A DNA stretch of 64,000 nt from Polymyxa betae (Eukaryota; Endomyxa; Phytomyxea; Plasmodiophorida; Plasmodiophoridae), in NCBI GenBank assembly GCA_003693705.1, contig RBZT01000259.1, positions 44,574-108,573 of the forward strand, in the 5' to 3' direction. Shown in pieces: positions 33,285 to 46,270 of this stretch. The notes below the pieces were generated by a model. That model worked only from the letters and a program-made list of their open reading frames with translations. It had not been told where the DNA came from and did no database searches. Each line of letters begins with the position of its first letter. Positions within the stretch are counted from its first letter, which is position 1. The position numbers and the translations under genes are program-made.

Positions 33285-36200
33285 TTAATTATTACCTCCA
33301 AATACTCGGGTGGATAAACGATGCTCTTCTCGAACTCTGTAGTGCTCCATCCAACACGATGAACAATACGTTGCCTGGCATGTTGGGCAAAACTGTCGCA
33401 TATCAATCTTTGATTTGAATTTCTTTGTGCAGATTGGACAGAGCTGTGCATCGGCTGGGCCAGCACGGAGCTCAGCCAGAACCTCAGACGGAATCCCCCA
33501 ACGTAGAACCATGCCTCGGGTGTCTCCAGACCATAGCTGGTTTGCATCGCTGGAGACCATTAAGGTCGAGACCGGGGCAGTATGGCTTCCCGGGCAGGAG
33601 ATGGTACGACATTGCATCTCGCCATCAAAATCGACAAACCATTGGCCGATCGCTCCATCAGCATGGCCTGTTATTAGACACGTTGACCATGCTAAGTTAA
33701 TCGATGTACAGAATGTAATTGATGTGATCCAGCTTGAAATTGGCATCGTTTTGGTAGAAGCCACCAGGTGACAATTTCGATCCCAGATTCGAATAGCATT
33801 GGATTGGCAACCGACAGCAATATCGCCATTGCCTGACGAATCAATTGCTAGAACGGATGTAGTTGATTCTGAACAAAGAGGCATGTCTAGGTTGCCAACA
33901 GGATCTAAAAGGTTCAAGTCCCATACTAATATAACGTTATCTACAGATGCAGAAACAATCATCGAGAATTCAGTTGACACTGCTACTGAACATATAGTTG
34001 CAATATGGCCATCTAAACGTCCACATCTGACGAATGCATCATCAGGTTTAGGCCCAGTTCGTTTAAACAGAACAATGCAGGTATCAGTAGAACCTGTAAC
34101 CATAACCATGCCGTTAAATGAAATTTGAAGGCAAGTTATTACAGAGCCAGGCGAATGTGTCGCTTTGATCGCTATTAATGCTGCTGGATCATTATCTGAA
34201 CATGATACAACCCGTATAATACCATCAGCTGTCGACCACGTCGCCAGCGTACTGTTGCTTGGTCCGATGAATGCTGAGAACAAAGGTCCCGTAACAGCCT
34301 TGTTCCCATTCAATGCAATGCATCCGGTTGGGAAGCCGACAGATTTCCCATCCAGAATCCTGATATGATCTGGGTGTCTTGCTAGATGGCCAATATCTGA
34401 TCGCGCAGCACGGGCTGGATGCGGCTTTGTAAACAGCTGCTTCGGAGTCTGGCCAAAGCTACGAACTTGTTCGATTAAAGCTGATTTCCTGACTGGATCA
34501 TTCTCTAGACCCATAAAGTCGACTTTGCCTTCGTACTACAATCGACTCAGTTTGATAGAATTACCGACCACAGCGCCGTGCTTACACTTGTATAATAAAA
34601 AACGTTGCAAGCATCTACAGCTGCTTGATCCTGTTGCTTATAGCCATAGATGAGATCAATCCAATGATGTAAATTTGCTGAAACATGGTCGGATTCTAGA
34701 GCTCGACGATGAATGCTGATGAACTTCCTGGGATTGCTTGAGGCCCATGGAGGTAGTATGACATCATTCGTCTCAACTCCAGATGATCTCGTTCCTAGTT
34801 CCAGTTTGTTGCCGTTGATGAGAAATTCAGGCATAAAGTAAAATTCAGGTAGTAACTCTCGGACGTCGCTTGTTCCAGCATTGGTCCCAGAGCACATGTT
34901 CCACCATTCCCCGATATCGTGGAACATTCGGTCGGGTTTATCAAACCGCCCTCCATGCAACCTTTTAAACTGCGATGTGAAAGGTTCTAAACGAACCAGG
35001 TAGCTCAATACAACCGGTGCAGATGAGTAATGGGTCCCGTAATGAAACCTGGGAACGGCTGGATCATCCCAGGCCTCGAATCGCTCCCGGAACATACGCT
35101 CTCTTGATGGGTCCAAGGCTCCAATCGGTTTCCTCAGATCACGGAATGTAGAAGGAGATTCTAGGTCAAGATTGTCGCTATAGAAATCCTGCACAACCCA
35201 GGGAAATACTGGATACTGTGTCAGATCGTTGAAGGTTCTGTTAGAGAGCAACGACAATTGCATCAGATAGTCAAAGTTTGACAGCTGCCCGTTTAACCAA
35301 TCGTTCATTGTTTGCTTGATTAAGCGTTTTAGCTTGGACGCTTCTGTAAAAGCGATTAAGCATGAAACTTTCAGAACTGCAGCCACAACTTACCGCTGTT
35401 GAATAATGTAGCATTCGATTCCGGATCCATCAAACGGGGACTAATATAGCACTTCAGACTTGGAATCATGGGATATCGGTACACAAGTTCCATACCATGA
35501 TGCTATAAGTAAATCGTAGAAATCTTTCCGATCCGAAACAGAGAAAACAAGTAGGAAATTGTTACCATCATTAAAAGATAGCTCAACGCCACACGGAAGC
35601 AACAGATGACGACATTTGGTTATTCGAGATAATTGACCGAATTCAAATTTCCAATGGGTCGGGTACTGATCAATATCGTGAGGAGCAGCAGTGCCCGATA
35701 CACAGCCACTCTTTCCATGTCGCTTATGAGAAGGTGTAGACTGAACAACATCGCCAGATTCGCTGATCTTGTATCCGGAGATCAGCGACATCGAAGTTGC
35801 ACATAGCACAAATATACAGTCAATTTCATCAAGCCCTATCACTTGACGACAGGGATAAAACGCCTGCACAAGGCAATCTGGTTCCAGCATGATCCGCAAT
35901 CGTTGCTCTCCTCTCAACCAGAACTCGCAGAGATCGTTACTTTGATCTCCGGGTAACTCAGTAGTATTTGAGTCATGATCTTGATGATGATCTCCTGAGA
36001 CTGGTGTTGTTATATGTGCTATAGAGAAACTGGATAATCTTGATCGGCTATGAGGCGTATTTGGTGGCCGACGACGACTGGCTCGAACATTTAGCGAAAC
36101 TTGTTTAACCGATACAATAGCATCGCTTTCATTATCAACGACCGAGACATCGATGTTCAAAGATAATGTTGGAAAGGAATGTCGATCGTTCATCTTTTTT

Positions 36201-39200
36201 TGGATACTTAAGGAATGTTTGAGTTTCGAGCGAATTCGGTTAGGCCCTTCTGTTAAATCAATCAGCCACAGGTCTTTCCAAGTAATAGAAACCACAGGAT
36301 CTCGCTCTGTAAATGATAATGAATGACAACCGCCAATACGATCTAACTGCAAAACGTGCAGGTCCCATTTTGCGACAGCAGCTTTGGACGCTTCTTCCAC
36401 GTTCTGCTTGGCTGATAGTAAACGAAGCACCTCTTTTTCTCGAATCTTCTTGAGCTGATGCAAGACAGCGAACTCCATTTCAGCCTTGGCAACCAATTCT
36501 TTTTCCGCCGACTCCATTTGGCGGTGGATTAGTTCGCTGATGAGGGCGGAACGCTTGCTCATTTGATCCAGGCATTCCCGTTGCCTTAATGATTCGTACT
36601 GTTGCCACATTGGTCTTAATATTCCAGTAGTCATAGTTGCGACTGCTTCTCGGTTTCCAGACCGATTCAGCCACTGGGAGAACTTCTCATCCGAATATCG
36701 AAGAAGACGATCGAAACTGTTATTAAGTAGATTACATTCTTGAAGCTCCAACCCATCTGACGACTCATAATGCCAGATTAAGAACGACTCTGCCACACCA
36801 AACTGATGTTGCAAAACCCAACGCCATAAATTAATTCCAAGTGATTGTATGTTGAGATTGTCATGTATCAGGTGCAATCCTGCGTGGTAGAGAACACAAC
36901 CGGCAAAGTCGGCATCCTCTTGGCCCATTAGCAAATGTGCATTTTCAAAAACAAGAAGATGTAATCGAAATTTATCTTGCAATGGTATCACATCTCTACG
37001 GCATAGCTGGAACAAAACCATGCTCTTAGATGTATTGATAAGGCCTTGAGAAACAGAGGAACGATAGTCGGAAGTTGGGCTTTGATCGCCTAAATGTCGA
37101 GCCAATTTAAGAAAACGAGTCAGAAGATCCAGTGAGTCGCCAGCATATCGTCCAAGATGGACATGTTCTTGCAGCAGGTTGGCAGTAGCTAACAAACTCG
37201 CGCGGAGCAATGAGTTTTGTTGCAAATCGAAAGAGCTATAAATAATATCCGACAGCCGATTGAACAATAAAGTTAACCATCGAGATTGATGGCTGTCGAT
37301 ACAGGTTTCAACAGGAATTACCAACAGTACTTGACGAAGTAATGCTTGTTGATCGGAACGGGAATGGAATAAAGCTCTATAAATCACATCGATGAGCAAT
37401 GTCTCAAGCTATAGCCAGATGAGTTTTAAAGAAGAAGTATAGGGCAGAAAACAAACCTTGGCTATAATGACGCTTTCTTGCGTAGCATAGATGCTTTCAA
37501 ACAGGTGAATAACCTGGGCGACCTTTGTAATAAAAGGAATGGAATATAGTGGTTTTAACGGATCGCTTGTGGTCGATGAAGCACTGCTCATTGCAAGAAC
37601 GTCTATGATGCCTTGAATAATCTGGCACAGGAAATCCAGATCGACCGCTGACAATGATGGCACAATTGCGATTTGTTTAAACCTAGGCGTCAACGACGTA
37701 TTAGCGATTCTTAAGTGAGGTGTTCGAACAACTTCATTATGTGAATGCCGCTTAGATTCAGTTCTTGGACTCGGTGTCTGTTTACAATCCGAACTGGTGG
37801 CGGCACAACTGGGAGACAAAACTATTTCTGAGCTCTCTTCGTCTGGAATAGTGACAGCTAAACGCTCGCAACAAATTTCTGGAGATACAGACCTACGATG
37901 AGCTGGCGAGGGCAATGGAGGCGTACTTATTCTATTCGACAGGCGACGAGTTACACCGACTGATGAATTTCGAATGGCTGAGTTTGAACCCTGCCGTTGT
38001 GTTGCAGAAGCACGTCTTTTTTGCAACTTGGAGGCAGCAGTCATCAATTCCATCAGTATGAAAGCGGCCCCTGGAAATGACGATTTTCTTGTCTGGGCTG
38101 GAAGAAGTAGGATGCTCTCGACAAGTTTTGGAATAGATAAGCCGGCCAACGAAACACCATTCTTCCCGTCTATAACATCCATATATGGTCGCCCACACAG
38201 CACTAAAATTAACAAAGCATAAACTTCGGGACAGGACGCATATGACTCGAGAAGATGGGATAGCACATCGGATGATGCGAAATTCGATGAAACTGGCTGC
38301 TCAGTGATTGAGAAAAGGTTCATTAGTTGCAGGGCTATTTCAACCATGCGAAGCTGAGGATGCCCTCCACCGCTCACCAAGCTACAGAGAAAGCACGAAT
38401 CTAAAGATTCGGCATAGACCTTCAGTTGGAATTGATTTCCTTCTTCATAGGCAGTTTGAACAAGCATTAACAGCATTTCCAATAATTTCAGCCTCCTGTC
38501 TAACGCCCATGTAGAATATGCGTCAAGTTTCACAGAAGATGCTGGCGATGCTGGAGCGTTGTGACTATCAGTTTTGGGTTGCGGTTCTTTGAAAGAAGAT
38601 GTGTGCGTTTCATCAAATGAATGAGCCCCATGAAGGCGTTTTGATGAAGAGGGCAATTCATCTTTCTTAATCTGCACAGCAGCTATAGCAGAATCGCAGA
38701 CCATGGCAAAATCGTCAGGATTTGAAGAACGCGAGACGAATACGGCAAGCAGTTGAATTAAATCCCCAACCATTTCATGACCGATGTCTTCATTTCCCAG
38801 AATCCCTAATATTCTGGATACTGGATTTGCACCAGAGTTAATGGTAGAAAGGTTACGATCGTGCAACGGGTGAACGGCGATGACGTTTGTGACGACCTTG
38901 ATGATTTGCTTTTTTAAAGACGGCTGGGCTTGTTCCCAAATTGACAGATCCATTATAAAATTTTGGAATGCCCAGCTGTTAGAAATCCGTCCTTGTTTTC
39001 CTTCATTTGACAGCCCAGATATCGCAAGAATCAAATGTAACGTAGAAGAATCCCAGATATGTGACAGTTTTTTTAAACGGAATGCAAGCAACAGGAACTT
39101 GGAATTCGTTACAATTTCTCTCATAGCCTCAGCGCTATCTCGAAGCAATAAGACGATTGCTAGAAGTCGCAGATTGAGCTCGGTCGTGTTTCTCGATTTT

Positions 39201-41170
39201 GATAGAAACAGGAGAAAATAATCCAGACCTCCGACAGACGCTAAAACAGACGCAAGCCCAAACGGAGAAAAACAAGTAACATCGCCGACCGATTGAGCAT
39301 CGTCTTGAACAGAAGTTGATCCCGTACTAAGGACCCAAATGAAATCGCTGTTTGGATATGGAAATAGCGATAGTCGAGATTGAACAGCATGTATTGAGCA
39401 CACCACCGAATTACCTGGGATGAATTGTTCGCTGATGCCAGTCTCTGACAGCAAACTTAGCGACCTCGTATGTTGCGATTTCTCATGATTGGGATGCATG
39501 TTAATCAGAGCGACTTCAATTGCTGCAGTTGAGCCAATATATTCGCTGGTTTGGTCGATGATCTTCTGAGCGCCACCTACAATTTGAAACAGCCTTCCAA
39601 AACCGAACCATTTTGAAACAACTGATGACGAAAGCAACGTATTGGCAACAACACATGCGCTGGTCCTCCATCCGGTATTGGAGCCCGGTTGTGAGTAGAC
39701 AGGGCCAGTACCAAGAACAAAGCACGGACGAGGATCTGGCACATTCTGATCACCATTCGACTGAGACGTCGGGCTTTGTGGTGACGGGTAGGAGAATTTT
39801 ACAGCTTCAACAAGCTCCCCATTCACATAAATACTCACAATGGAGGATTGAATTAGACGTCGCTCATGGGTTACAACCAGATGATACCAGACTCCGGTTA
39901 CCCATTCAAATCCTGTGAAAGTTACACTTTGATCTTTGCTTTCCAGTTTCAGATTTCCAGAATGAATGTACAAATCAATAATACCGCCAATGGATGCCAA
40001 CCTCAGATCGCTGGCTTGACAATCGATTATAAACCACAACCCAATTGAATATCCTTTCTGCGGTGGCCATTTCCCCATATCCAATAACGGGCAAGTTAAA
40101 CACGATACTCCAGTTTGCTGAAGGGAAAATCGAATAAACGGTGTGCGAACACCTGGCAAAAGTAACTCTTTTACGACGAATTCTAGCAGGGTCGGGTCTC
40201 TGTGTATGAGACAAATAAGGCGATGGGCGGCCACAGCTGATGGCCTGTACGCAAGTAATGGATTTAGCAATGAAAGCAATGTGGCTCGACACTCATCTGG
40301 CGCTGAATCAGCCAACGATTCACAATGATGAAGCAGCGCTTCGACAACATCTGGTAAAGAGGAAACCAGTGATAGATTCGAATCGAATTGGGAAATGCTG
40401 TCTGATAAGAGCTTGTAAACTGTAGCTTGGGTATGATAAGAGCACTTTCCGATTAAGCTTATCACCAGTCTGATCAGAATAAAGCTTTTCAAAGAACCAG
40501 GAGCGATACAGGCTAGATTGCTTTGCCATGCTAGGTCAAATTCGTCAGAGCATCGGTGGAAAGATACCAAAAAGATTGCCCGCAAAAGGTAATCATCAGA
40601 AGAATGCTTCGACCAGAATGAAGCAGCAATTAATGCTGACTGAATTCGACGAAAAATATCAAATCTATGGCATTCTTGTCGGATCAAAGAACTGCAACAG
40701 ATTGCCGCTCCAATAGTCCTTAATATTTCACAGCAAACGTTAACATTCTCGGAATGAGCAGGCAGGGCTTCGACCAGGCTTAACAGAAGCCCCTGTTCAA
40801 GCAGAACATTTGTCTTTCTGTCATCATGATGATTTGATTCAAGAAATGCTCGGCATAGTTTCAATGAGGGCTCTGGATTGCTGCCAGATCTTAACATTTG
40901 TTGCAAAATCTTAACGACCGCGTTGGTTTGAGGAAGAGGAATTGCTAAAGCCGCTATCAAAAAGGACTTGATTTCTTGATATTCAAATAAATGTGGGAGC
41001 AGTGACAGGAAATCTAACGACGAAATTGTCAAGCTGATCAATTCCTGATCGTTATCACATAACTGCAGCAACTGGATTCCCACATTTTCTTTATCGTCCT
41101 GAGAAGACAAGATTCCGATACTGGCAATGAGCTCTTGTATCTGTTCAGGTGGCCCAGGACCAGACAACAT
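33285..41170 (-). CDS. BEACH-WD40 protein with C-terminal zinc finger (WDFY3/ALFY-like)
   Basis: About 2,550 residues in at least four long exons. N-terminal ARM/HEAT-type helices; a concanavalin-like lectin domain at about residue 370 (GYSIGLWFIIDCQ, FEWVTGVWYHLVVTHERR); a long alpha-helical middle; a PH-like region before BEACH (FYDLLIASWYGTC); a BEACH domain (NDWLNGQLSNFDYLMQLSLL, DLTQYPVFPWVVQDF, FHYGTHYSSAPVVLSYLVR, LPEFYFMPEFL, DLIYGYKQQDQAA, FGQTPKQLFTKPHPAR); WD40 repeats (GSTDTCIVLFKRTG, SASVDNVILVWDL, AIRIWDRN); and a terminal CPIC...CPTC...CSSC finger. Introns of 48 and 42 nt separate the long frames. BEACH-WD40-FYVE proteins act in selective autophagy or lysosomal traffic. The zinc finger is a shortened FYVE-like form. 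Confidence 0.9.
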
Positions 41171-42116
41171 GGGCGAATCGCTTACAGATGTCGCACAAGA
41201 GCTACTTTCCAGCTGGAAAGGCTTTTACACCTACTATACAGGGAATAAAGGTCTGTCTTCTTGTATGTAATTGATGATGACCATGAAACAGAGCATGGTG
41301 GAGGTCGAGCTCTACCTCAGTTCTAACTGAGACTACAAGTGGAAGCGGCCTCCTACCGTATTCAGTTTCTTATCCTTCTCAATCTGTTCCATTTATTTCT
41401 GATGGAGACAGCCATTTAGGCTCTCTGTAGTTCTGACACGGCCAAAGATGATGCCGACGAACTTCAGGCCTTTTACAATGGGCAAACCACCGCCTCTTGA
41501 TTATATCAGCAAACTAGACGGATGAATCCAGGCAATCGTTTTTTAAATAGGGTGGCATTGCGTCCTCTCGCAGAATCCCTTCGCCTTCAGATAATAATTG
41601 CTAATTATCGCGAACAGTGAGTATCAGAGCGCTCTTCAAAAATATAAGGGAAGTAGTAATCAGTATCTGTTGCGATGGAAATATGCGCATGGTAGTTATT
41701 AATAAACAACAACTCTTGTTGCAATACTCTATAACATGACAATTTTAATTCATTCCACGATATCAACTCTACCTCACGTGCTAAAATGTTTACTCAAATA
41801 AAAGTATGATGCAGGACAAACAATAAATGCTACATTTGGAGATTAGGTGAACTTTTTGCTTTTGAAAGCGGCAACACTCAATGGTATAACAACTGCCTTC
41901 TACTGTACATTATACAACATCGCTTATTTGCAAACAATGTTGTCAAACTTTTGCTTTTGAGAAAATCGCCGGTACAGATTCGAGATCGATAGAAGGTCGG
42001 AGACGTTCCGGGGTTTAACCAAACCCAAGTGTGACTAATTAATTCATCATATAGGAGGGCTTTTAGGATTTCTGTATCATAAACGACTGCCTGGACTATA
42101 TCATTGATTATATTCA
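41171..42116. other. Intergenic interval between BEACH and LMBR1-family genes
   Basis: About 950 bp between two divergent genes. It may contain one small split gene (41274-41525, listed separately) and a second short frame opening at 41522 (MNPGNRFLNRVALRPLAE, ending TGA near 41620). Nothing else is recognised; 41650-42100 is AT-rich. Confidence 0.35.
41274..41525 (+). CDS. Possible small three-exon gene (tentative)
   Basis: ATG 41274 (MMTMKQSMVEVELYL); a 46-nt intron GTTCTA..TTCAG leads in phase to SYPSQSVPFISDGDSHLGSL; a 41-nt intron GTAGTT..TTCAG leads to PFTMGKPPPLDYISKLDG, TGA. The joins are in phase and of the right size, but the product (about 54 aa) matches nothing known to me. Confidence 0.25.
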
Positions 42117-44016
42117 ATGTCATGGCTATCAACATGGCTAGCTGCAACTGTCACCGTTGCCATGATAGTCTCTGGTATTACACATCTCTGATTCAGCCAA
42201 TCCAACCTAATGTTCCTATAGCGTTTCTGCTGCGACAGCTCGCTCATCCTGATGTCAAGCTCGGAGCGTTATTTGTCGTGTTTGCATCATGGACGTTATC
42301 GTTTACTGTGGTCTGGATGGCACCATTGGATCTGGATATGGGAGAACAAGAACCAGAACTATTAACTCCAGTCTGGCTTGTTGCATATTGGGTCACATCA
42401 TTACTCACATGGCTCGTTATACCATTACAACAATCATATTACGATTCGGGACATTTCAAATTCAAAGATTGCATGAAAGAAGCTTTCCGTTCCAATCTGC
42501 AGTTCTACGTGTATGTTCTATGTTGAGGTTCAATTATCGCTAATTTGTTGTCTTAGTATTGTTGGAGTATTACTTGCTATAATCGGGACCACGATAGCAG
42601 TTATGTATGGGTTGGCAGCTGCTAATTTATTAGCATTATCAATGGCTTTAGCTAATATCTGGGGTCTCTTTCTCATGGTTGTATTGCTTGGATATGGTCT
42701 GGTAGATATCCCTAGAAAGCTATGGAATGTTGGAAATATGCAAATGAAAACCAGAGCACTTTATTTTAGAGCGGTTGAGGTGCATGACGAATATCAGGAT
42801 GCTATTGAACAACTATCAGATACTCTGGCCATGGTTATTGAATCTGCTAATCGCGTTCGGCAACTGGATGATCCTGAATTGAATTCTTTTATGGATATAA
42901 TTGAGGCGGCGTGCCCATCGCCTGAATCTGTGACTACGGTTGCAGAGTTCACGCCATCACCGTTGGCTGGTGAGTTGAAGAACAATGCTCCATCAGAACA
43001 TCTTTTGGCAAAGCTACATTTTCGGGTCAAGAAAGATTTTCATGAAAATCGAAGAGCTGAATTTGAATGGAACAGCCTGTTGGATCGATTGGATCAAATT
43101 GAATCCGATGAGGTTGATAAACTATCAAGAGCTCTTTTGCATCAGACTATTCGCACAACATTCAGCTTACATGTCTTTGCCCGAATCTTATCGATTTTAT
43201 TCTGGATTATGACAGCCGCTGTCATCTGGTCGGAAGTTACATTGTCTATTGACGTGCGGTATTCTGTGTTCTACATACTTATTCAATATTTTAACTCTCA
43301 ATCTGCTACATATTTAATCGGAGTCTGTTTAATATCTTATCTGGGTAAGCATGAACCTTTATTTTCAGAAAGAAACTGACAGGTTTTATTCACCAGCTGG
43401 ATGCGCGTTCTACACTATGTTTCGTGTAAGGCTGTCAAGCTTCTACCATTTGCACTTCGGTGGTCATAGGTTTGCGTGATTTTTCGCATTCTCAGAGTTG
43501 CTAATTCCTAATAGTGAAGCCAACTCACTGTTGTTTAACGCCTCATATATCCTTCGGTTAATGTTCCCTCTGGGTATTAATTTCTTCTCGACAACGCTCA
43601 TGAATCGTGGTGAAGATACGTCCTTTGAAAAAGCGGTTGGCCAAATGAACGTTGTCCCGATTCTTGGTACGCTTTAAATGCCTCTTCGATCGTTTATAAT
43701 TCTCGTCCACAGGTCAGAAATTTAACTTGTTCGTACCGATAGTCATATCTGTTCTTTGTTTGGCAACACTGCTTAATTTCTACGGCCGCATTCTGCGTCT
43801 TTTACAGATAAGCCAGTCAGTAATTTGTAAACTCGCTGTAATATCGATCTGATTGTTGCATCAAGATTTGAGGAAAATGGCCCTGGTTCTGATCAAATAG
43901 TTGAAGAAGGCGAGTCCCTTGTCAGGCGTTATAGGAGAAAGCGCGCACGGCTAATGATGAATGATCGAACAGCGGGCGGTTATCACAAATTGGTTCAGGA
44001 AAGAGAACGAATTTAA
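42117..44016 (+). CDS. LMBR1-family multipass membrane protein (LMBD2-like)
   Basis: ATG 42117 opens a membrane segment (MSWLSTWLAATVTVAMIVS). A 49-nt intron (GTATTA..ATAG) leads to FASWTLSFTVVWMAPLDL, a hallmark of the family, then VWLVAYWVTSLLTWLVIPL and KDCMKEAFRSNLQFYV, IIGTTIAVMYGLAAANLL, GLVDIPRKLWN and a cytosolic loop with coiled coil. The last exons give EANSLLFNASYILRLMFPLGINF and NLFVPIVISVLCLATLLNFYGR, then an Arg-rich tail ending HKLVQERERI, TAA 44014-44016. About nine membrane spans. LMBD2 proteins are linked to endolysosomal or GPCR-related functions; the role here is not known. It is convergent with the GOST gene, 32 bp apart. Confidence 0.85.
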
Positions 44017-44048
44017 TGCTTCTTTTAATAGATTAAATATTCATACAT

Positions 44049-45862
44049 TTATTGAAGATCATCTTCGTCGTCTTCACCAATTGCGAAACGACTAACAGCC
44101 CCTTTGTTCACGAGAGCCGGAGTTCTAACGTTATCCTAGAAACATCCTATTTACCTGCAGCTTTAAAGTCAATTTCTTGAAACCCTACTTTTAGTTCGAG
44201 ATCAAATTCGTCATCAAAATCGTTTTGCGCGACTTGTTCAGCGTATGCTATGGAGCGGCTGTTGGGTCCAGGTCTCCAAAGGAATGCGATGCCAACGAGC
44301 ACCGAAAGATATATAATTTGAGCGAAACCTGATCGATTGAAAATTACGAATTGTTACTGTAGGCATCTTACCGTCAAATAAGAGAAACGTCCAATTCCAA
44401 TACTTCAGCTGCAGAAGGCTTTCGACAAAATAGCTACACAGGTTAAATAAGTGGATGAAAGGGCATTTTGCAGATAGATTTACATGCGGAAAATGCTGAA
44501 GATGGTAACAACCGCTAAAGACGCAAACAATATTCCAGCAAATGATCTCATGTGGGCATATTTAGCAGGCTGTCTGCGAATGCGAAGTTCTTCAAGCGTT
44601 TGCGATAAAGAAACAACTGAACCAATATAAGAAATTGGACTGCATGGCCCAACAAGTTTTCAACATACAAATCCACCAATAGAATGCAGAATCCATTAGA
44701 GTCACGGGAGCCATTAACCACAAGGCTCCTTGAGTAGCATGCGATCCTCGTGAGTTGGTCCATACGTGTTGTTTTAATTGTAGCATCGCTTCCCTAACGA
44801 TAATCACTTGAATAATTTGAAAGCGCTTTGTCTAAAAAAGTCATACAGTGTCATATAAACTAAACCAGCGGTTAAAACACGACACTTGGCGTCTCCTACT
44901 ACGTTCAATTGAGATAGGTATCATGAATGTAAATGGCAATTACATGAAGGTTTTGACACTCCAAATCCCATAGAAACCGCAACAACTAACATTCGAGAGA
45001 CAGCTCGTCGAATAGACGAAGTAATCAACGCCAATGAGAAAGGCCCGGTCTGTCTTATACCAGAGGTGTTGAAAGAAGTGTAAAATGAATACCAGGCAAA
45101 CATCTCAATACAGCAAAGAGCAATGACACAAGAGATAGCTTGCTGGACTTGCATTAATTGAGTTCTGTGCTTAATGTTGAAATATGTCCAAATTAGAGCC
45201 ACGAGACAGTATGCCCCGATCATATATGAATAGAATGGTAAATATGGATAATCGAGAGGAGATAGCATTCCAAAACTATGCTGGACTACTATCTGGCCCG
45301 ACATTGCCATTACGCCACCATCTTTCTCAAATCGACAATCGCTAACAACCAGCATGCCAAAAACTGTATTCGCGGTACTGAAGGTGAACGAGAAATCGCT
45401 GTTTCCGGAATCAATCCTTTTAGATTCGAAAACTTCCACAAGGTCTGGGTTGAAGACCAATAAATCCCGATCGGCGCTGGTGCATTTGCCGGCAGATATT
45501 AGATCGGAATCACAACTGATATTCAGATCAAAGTTTGGTGAAAACGAAGTGAACGATAGTTACCAGAAATTGGGTTGTCTATTTTCAGATAATTTGATGC
45601 CCATGGCTTCCTGAAGTCGAGGAATATCTGTTGGTTTCATTCCAATAACGGCAACAGAGATCGGTCGTTGATCATCTGGCGGCTGGTCAAAATGAATATT
45701 GCCAGCAATGGTAGCTTTGGACCCCTCAGAAGGCGCGATTAATGACAATCCAAAATCAACAAGGCTGTCTCTCTGAATGTTTTCGTTCGAATACTTGAAT
45801 ACCTCTGCCGCTGTCAGGCTTGAGAGCATAACAGCTACAGAGATAGGGATCCAGACATTCAT
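44049..45862 (-). CDS. GOST-family seven-transmembrane protein (TMEM87/GPR107-like)
   Basis: ATG 45862 starts a signal peptide (MNVWIPISVAVMLSSLTAAE). A luminal domain is followed by membrane segments: LDYPYLPFYSYMIGAYCLVAL, AISCVIALCCIEMFAWYSFY, SRMLVVAVSMGFGVSKP, APVTLMDSAFYWWIF and an arginine-rich loop LEELRIRRQPAKYAHMRSF. These match the conserved Golgi-dynamics (GOLD plus 7TM) GOST family, including the YPxLPFYS and SxGFGxxKP elements. The C-terminus is acidic (AIGEDDEDDLQ, TAA 44049-44051); a 53-nt intron precedes it. Family members act in Golgi trafficking or mechanosensitive conductance. Confidence 0.85.
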
Positions 45863-46206
45863 CCTTAGATTTGGCAATTACAGCAAGCAGTGTTAAGACA
45901 GTAGCCGAGGGTTAAAACTGTTGCAGGCAGACACAGAGGTAGGGGCTGGTCTGATCGATTCCAGCACCGAAAGTATTAGCGCAATGCAAATGGTCATGCG
46001 CTGTTAGATATCGACCGAATGAAGGTGTTCCGCTCTAAGAACTTTTGGTTCTGATGATTAATGATGATATTGTTGATAATAAATATGAATATAGAGATAT
46101 ACTTTATACAATAAATAAATACTATTAGGTGACTATCCATGATCATGTTACATGTTCTGTTTAGTAAGAGAGAATGAGATCAGTCAAGCGCAGACTGACT
46201 CAGCGC

Positions 46207-46216
46207 AAACCCTAAA
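46207..46216. promoter_or_regulatory. Telobox-like motif AAACCCTAAA upstream of MTFP1
   Basis: AAACCCTAAA, preceded directly by GCGC, 55 bp before the MTFP1 ATG. It resembles the plant telobox promoter element. Function is inferred from sequence only. Confidence 0.35.
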
Positions 46217-46270
46217 CTTGAATTGTACTTCTGGTCGCTGTCTATATCAATTTAGTGATATCTATCTATT

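Noticed and set aside
35435-37412. UAG read as a sense codon: two adjacent BEACH frames are joined in phase through TAG at 37409-37411 and 35441-35443
   Set aside because: Both TAGs are the acceptor ends of ordinary introns (48 nt GTTTGT..CTATAG and 42 nt GTACCG..ATTAG) whose lengths are multiples of three, so the frame only appears continuous. EMC1, RPB4 and eS1 end at TAG as a true stop.
44049-44200. A 19-nt mini-intron near the C-terminus of the GOST gene
   Set aside because: An upstream donor gives a normal 53-nt intron (GTAGGG..TCTAG) that keeps frame; the 19-nt version does not.
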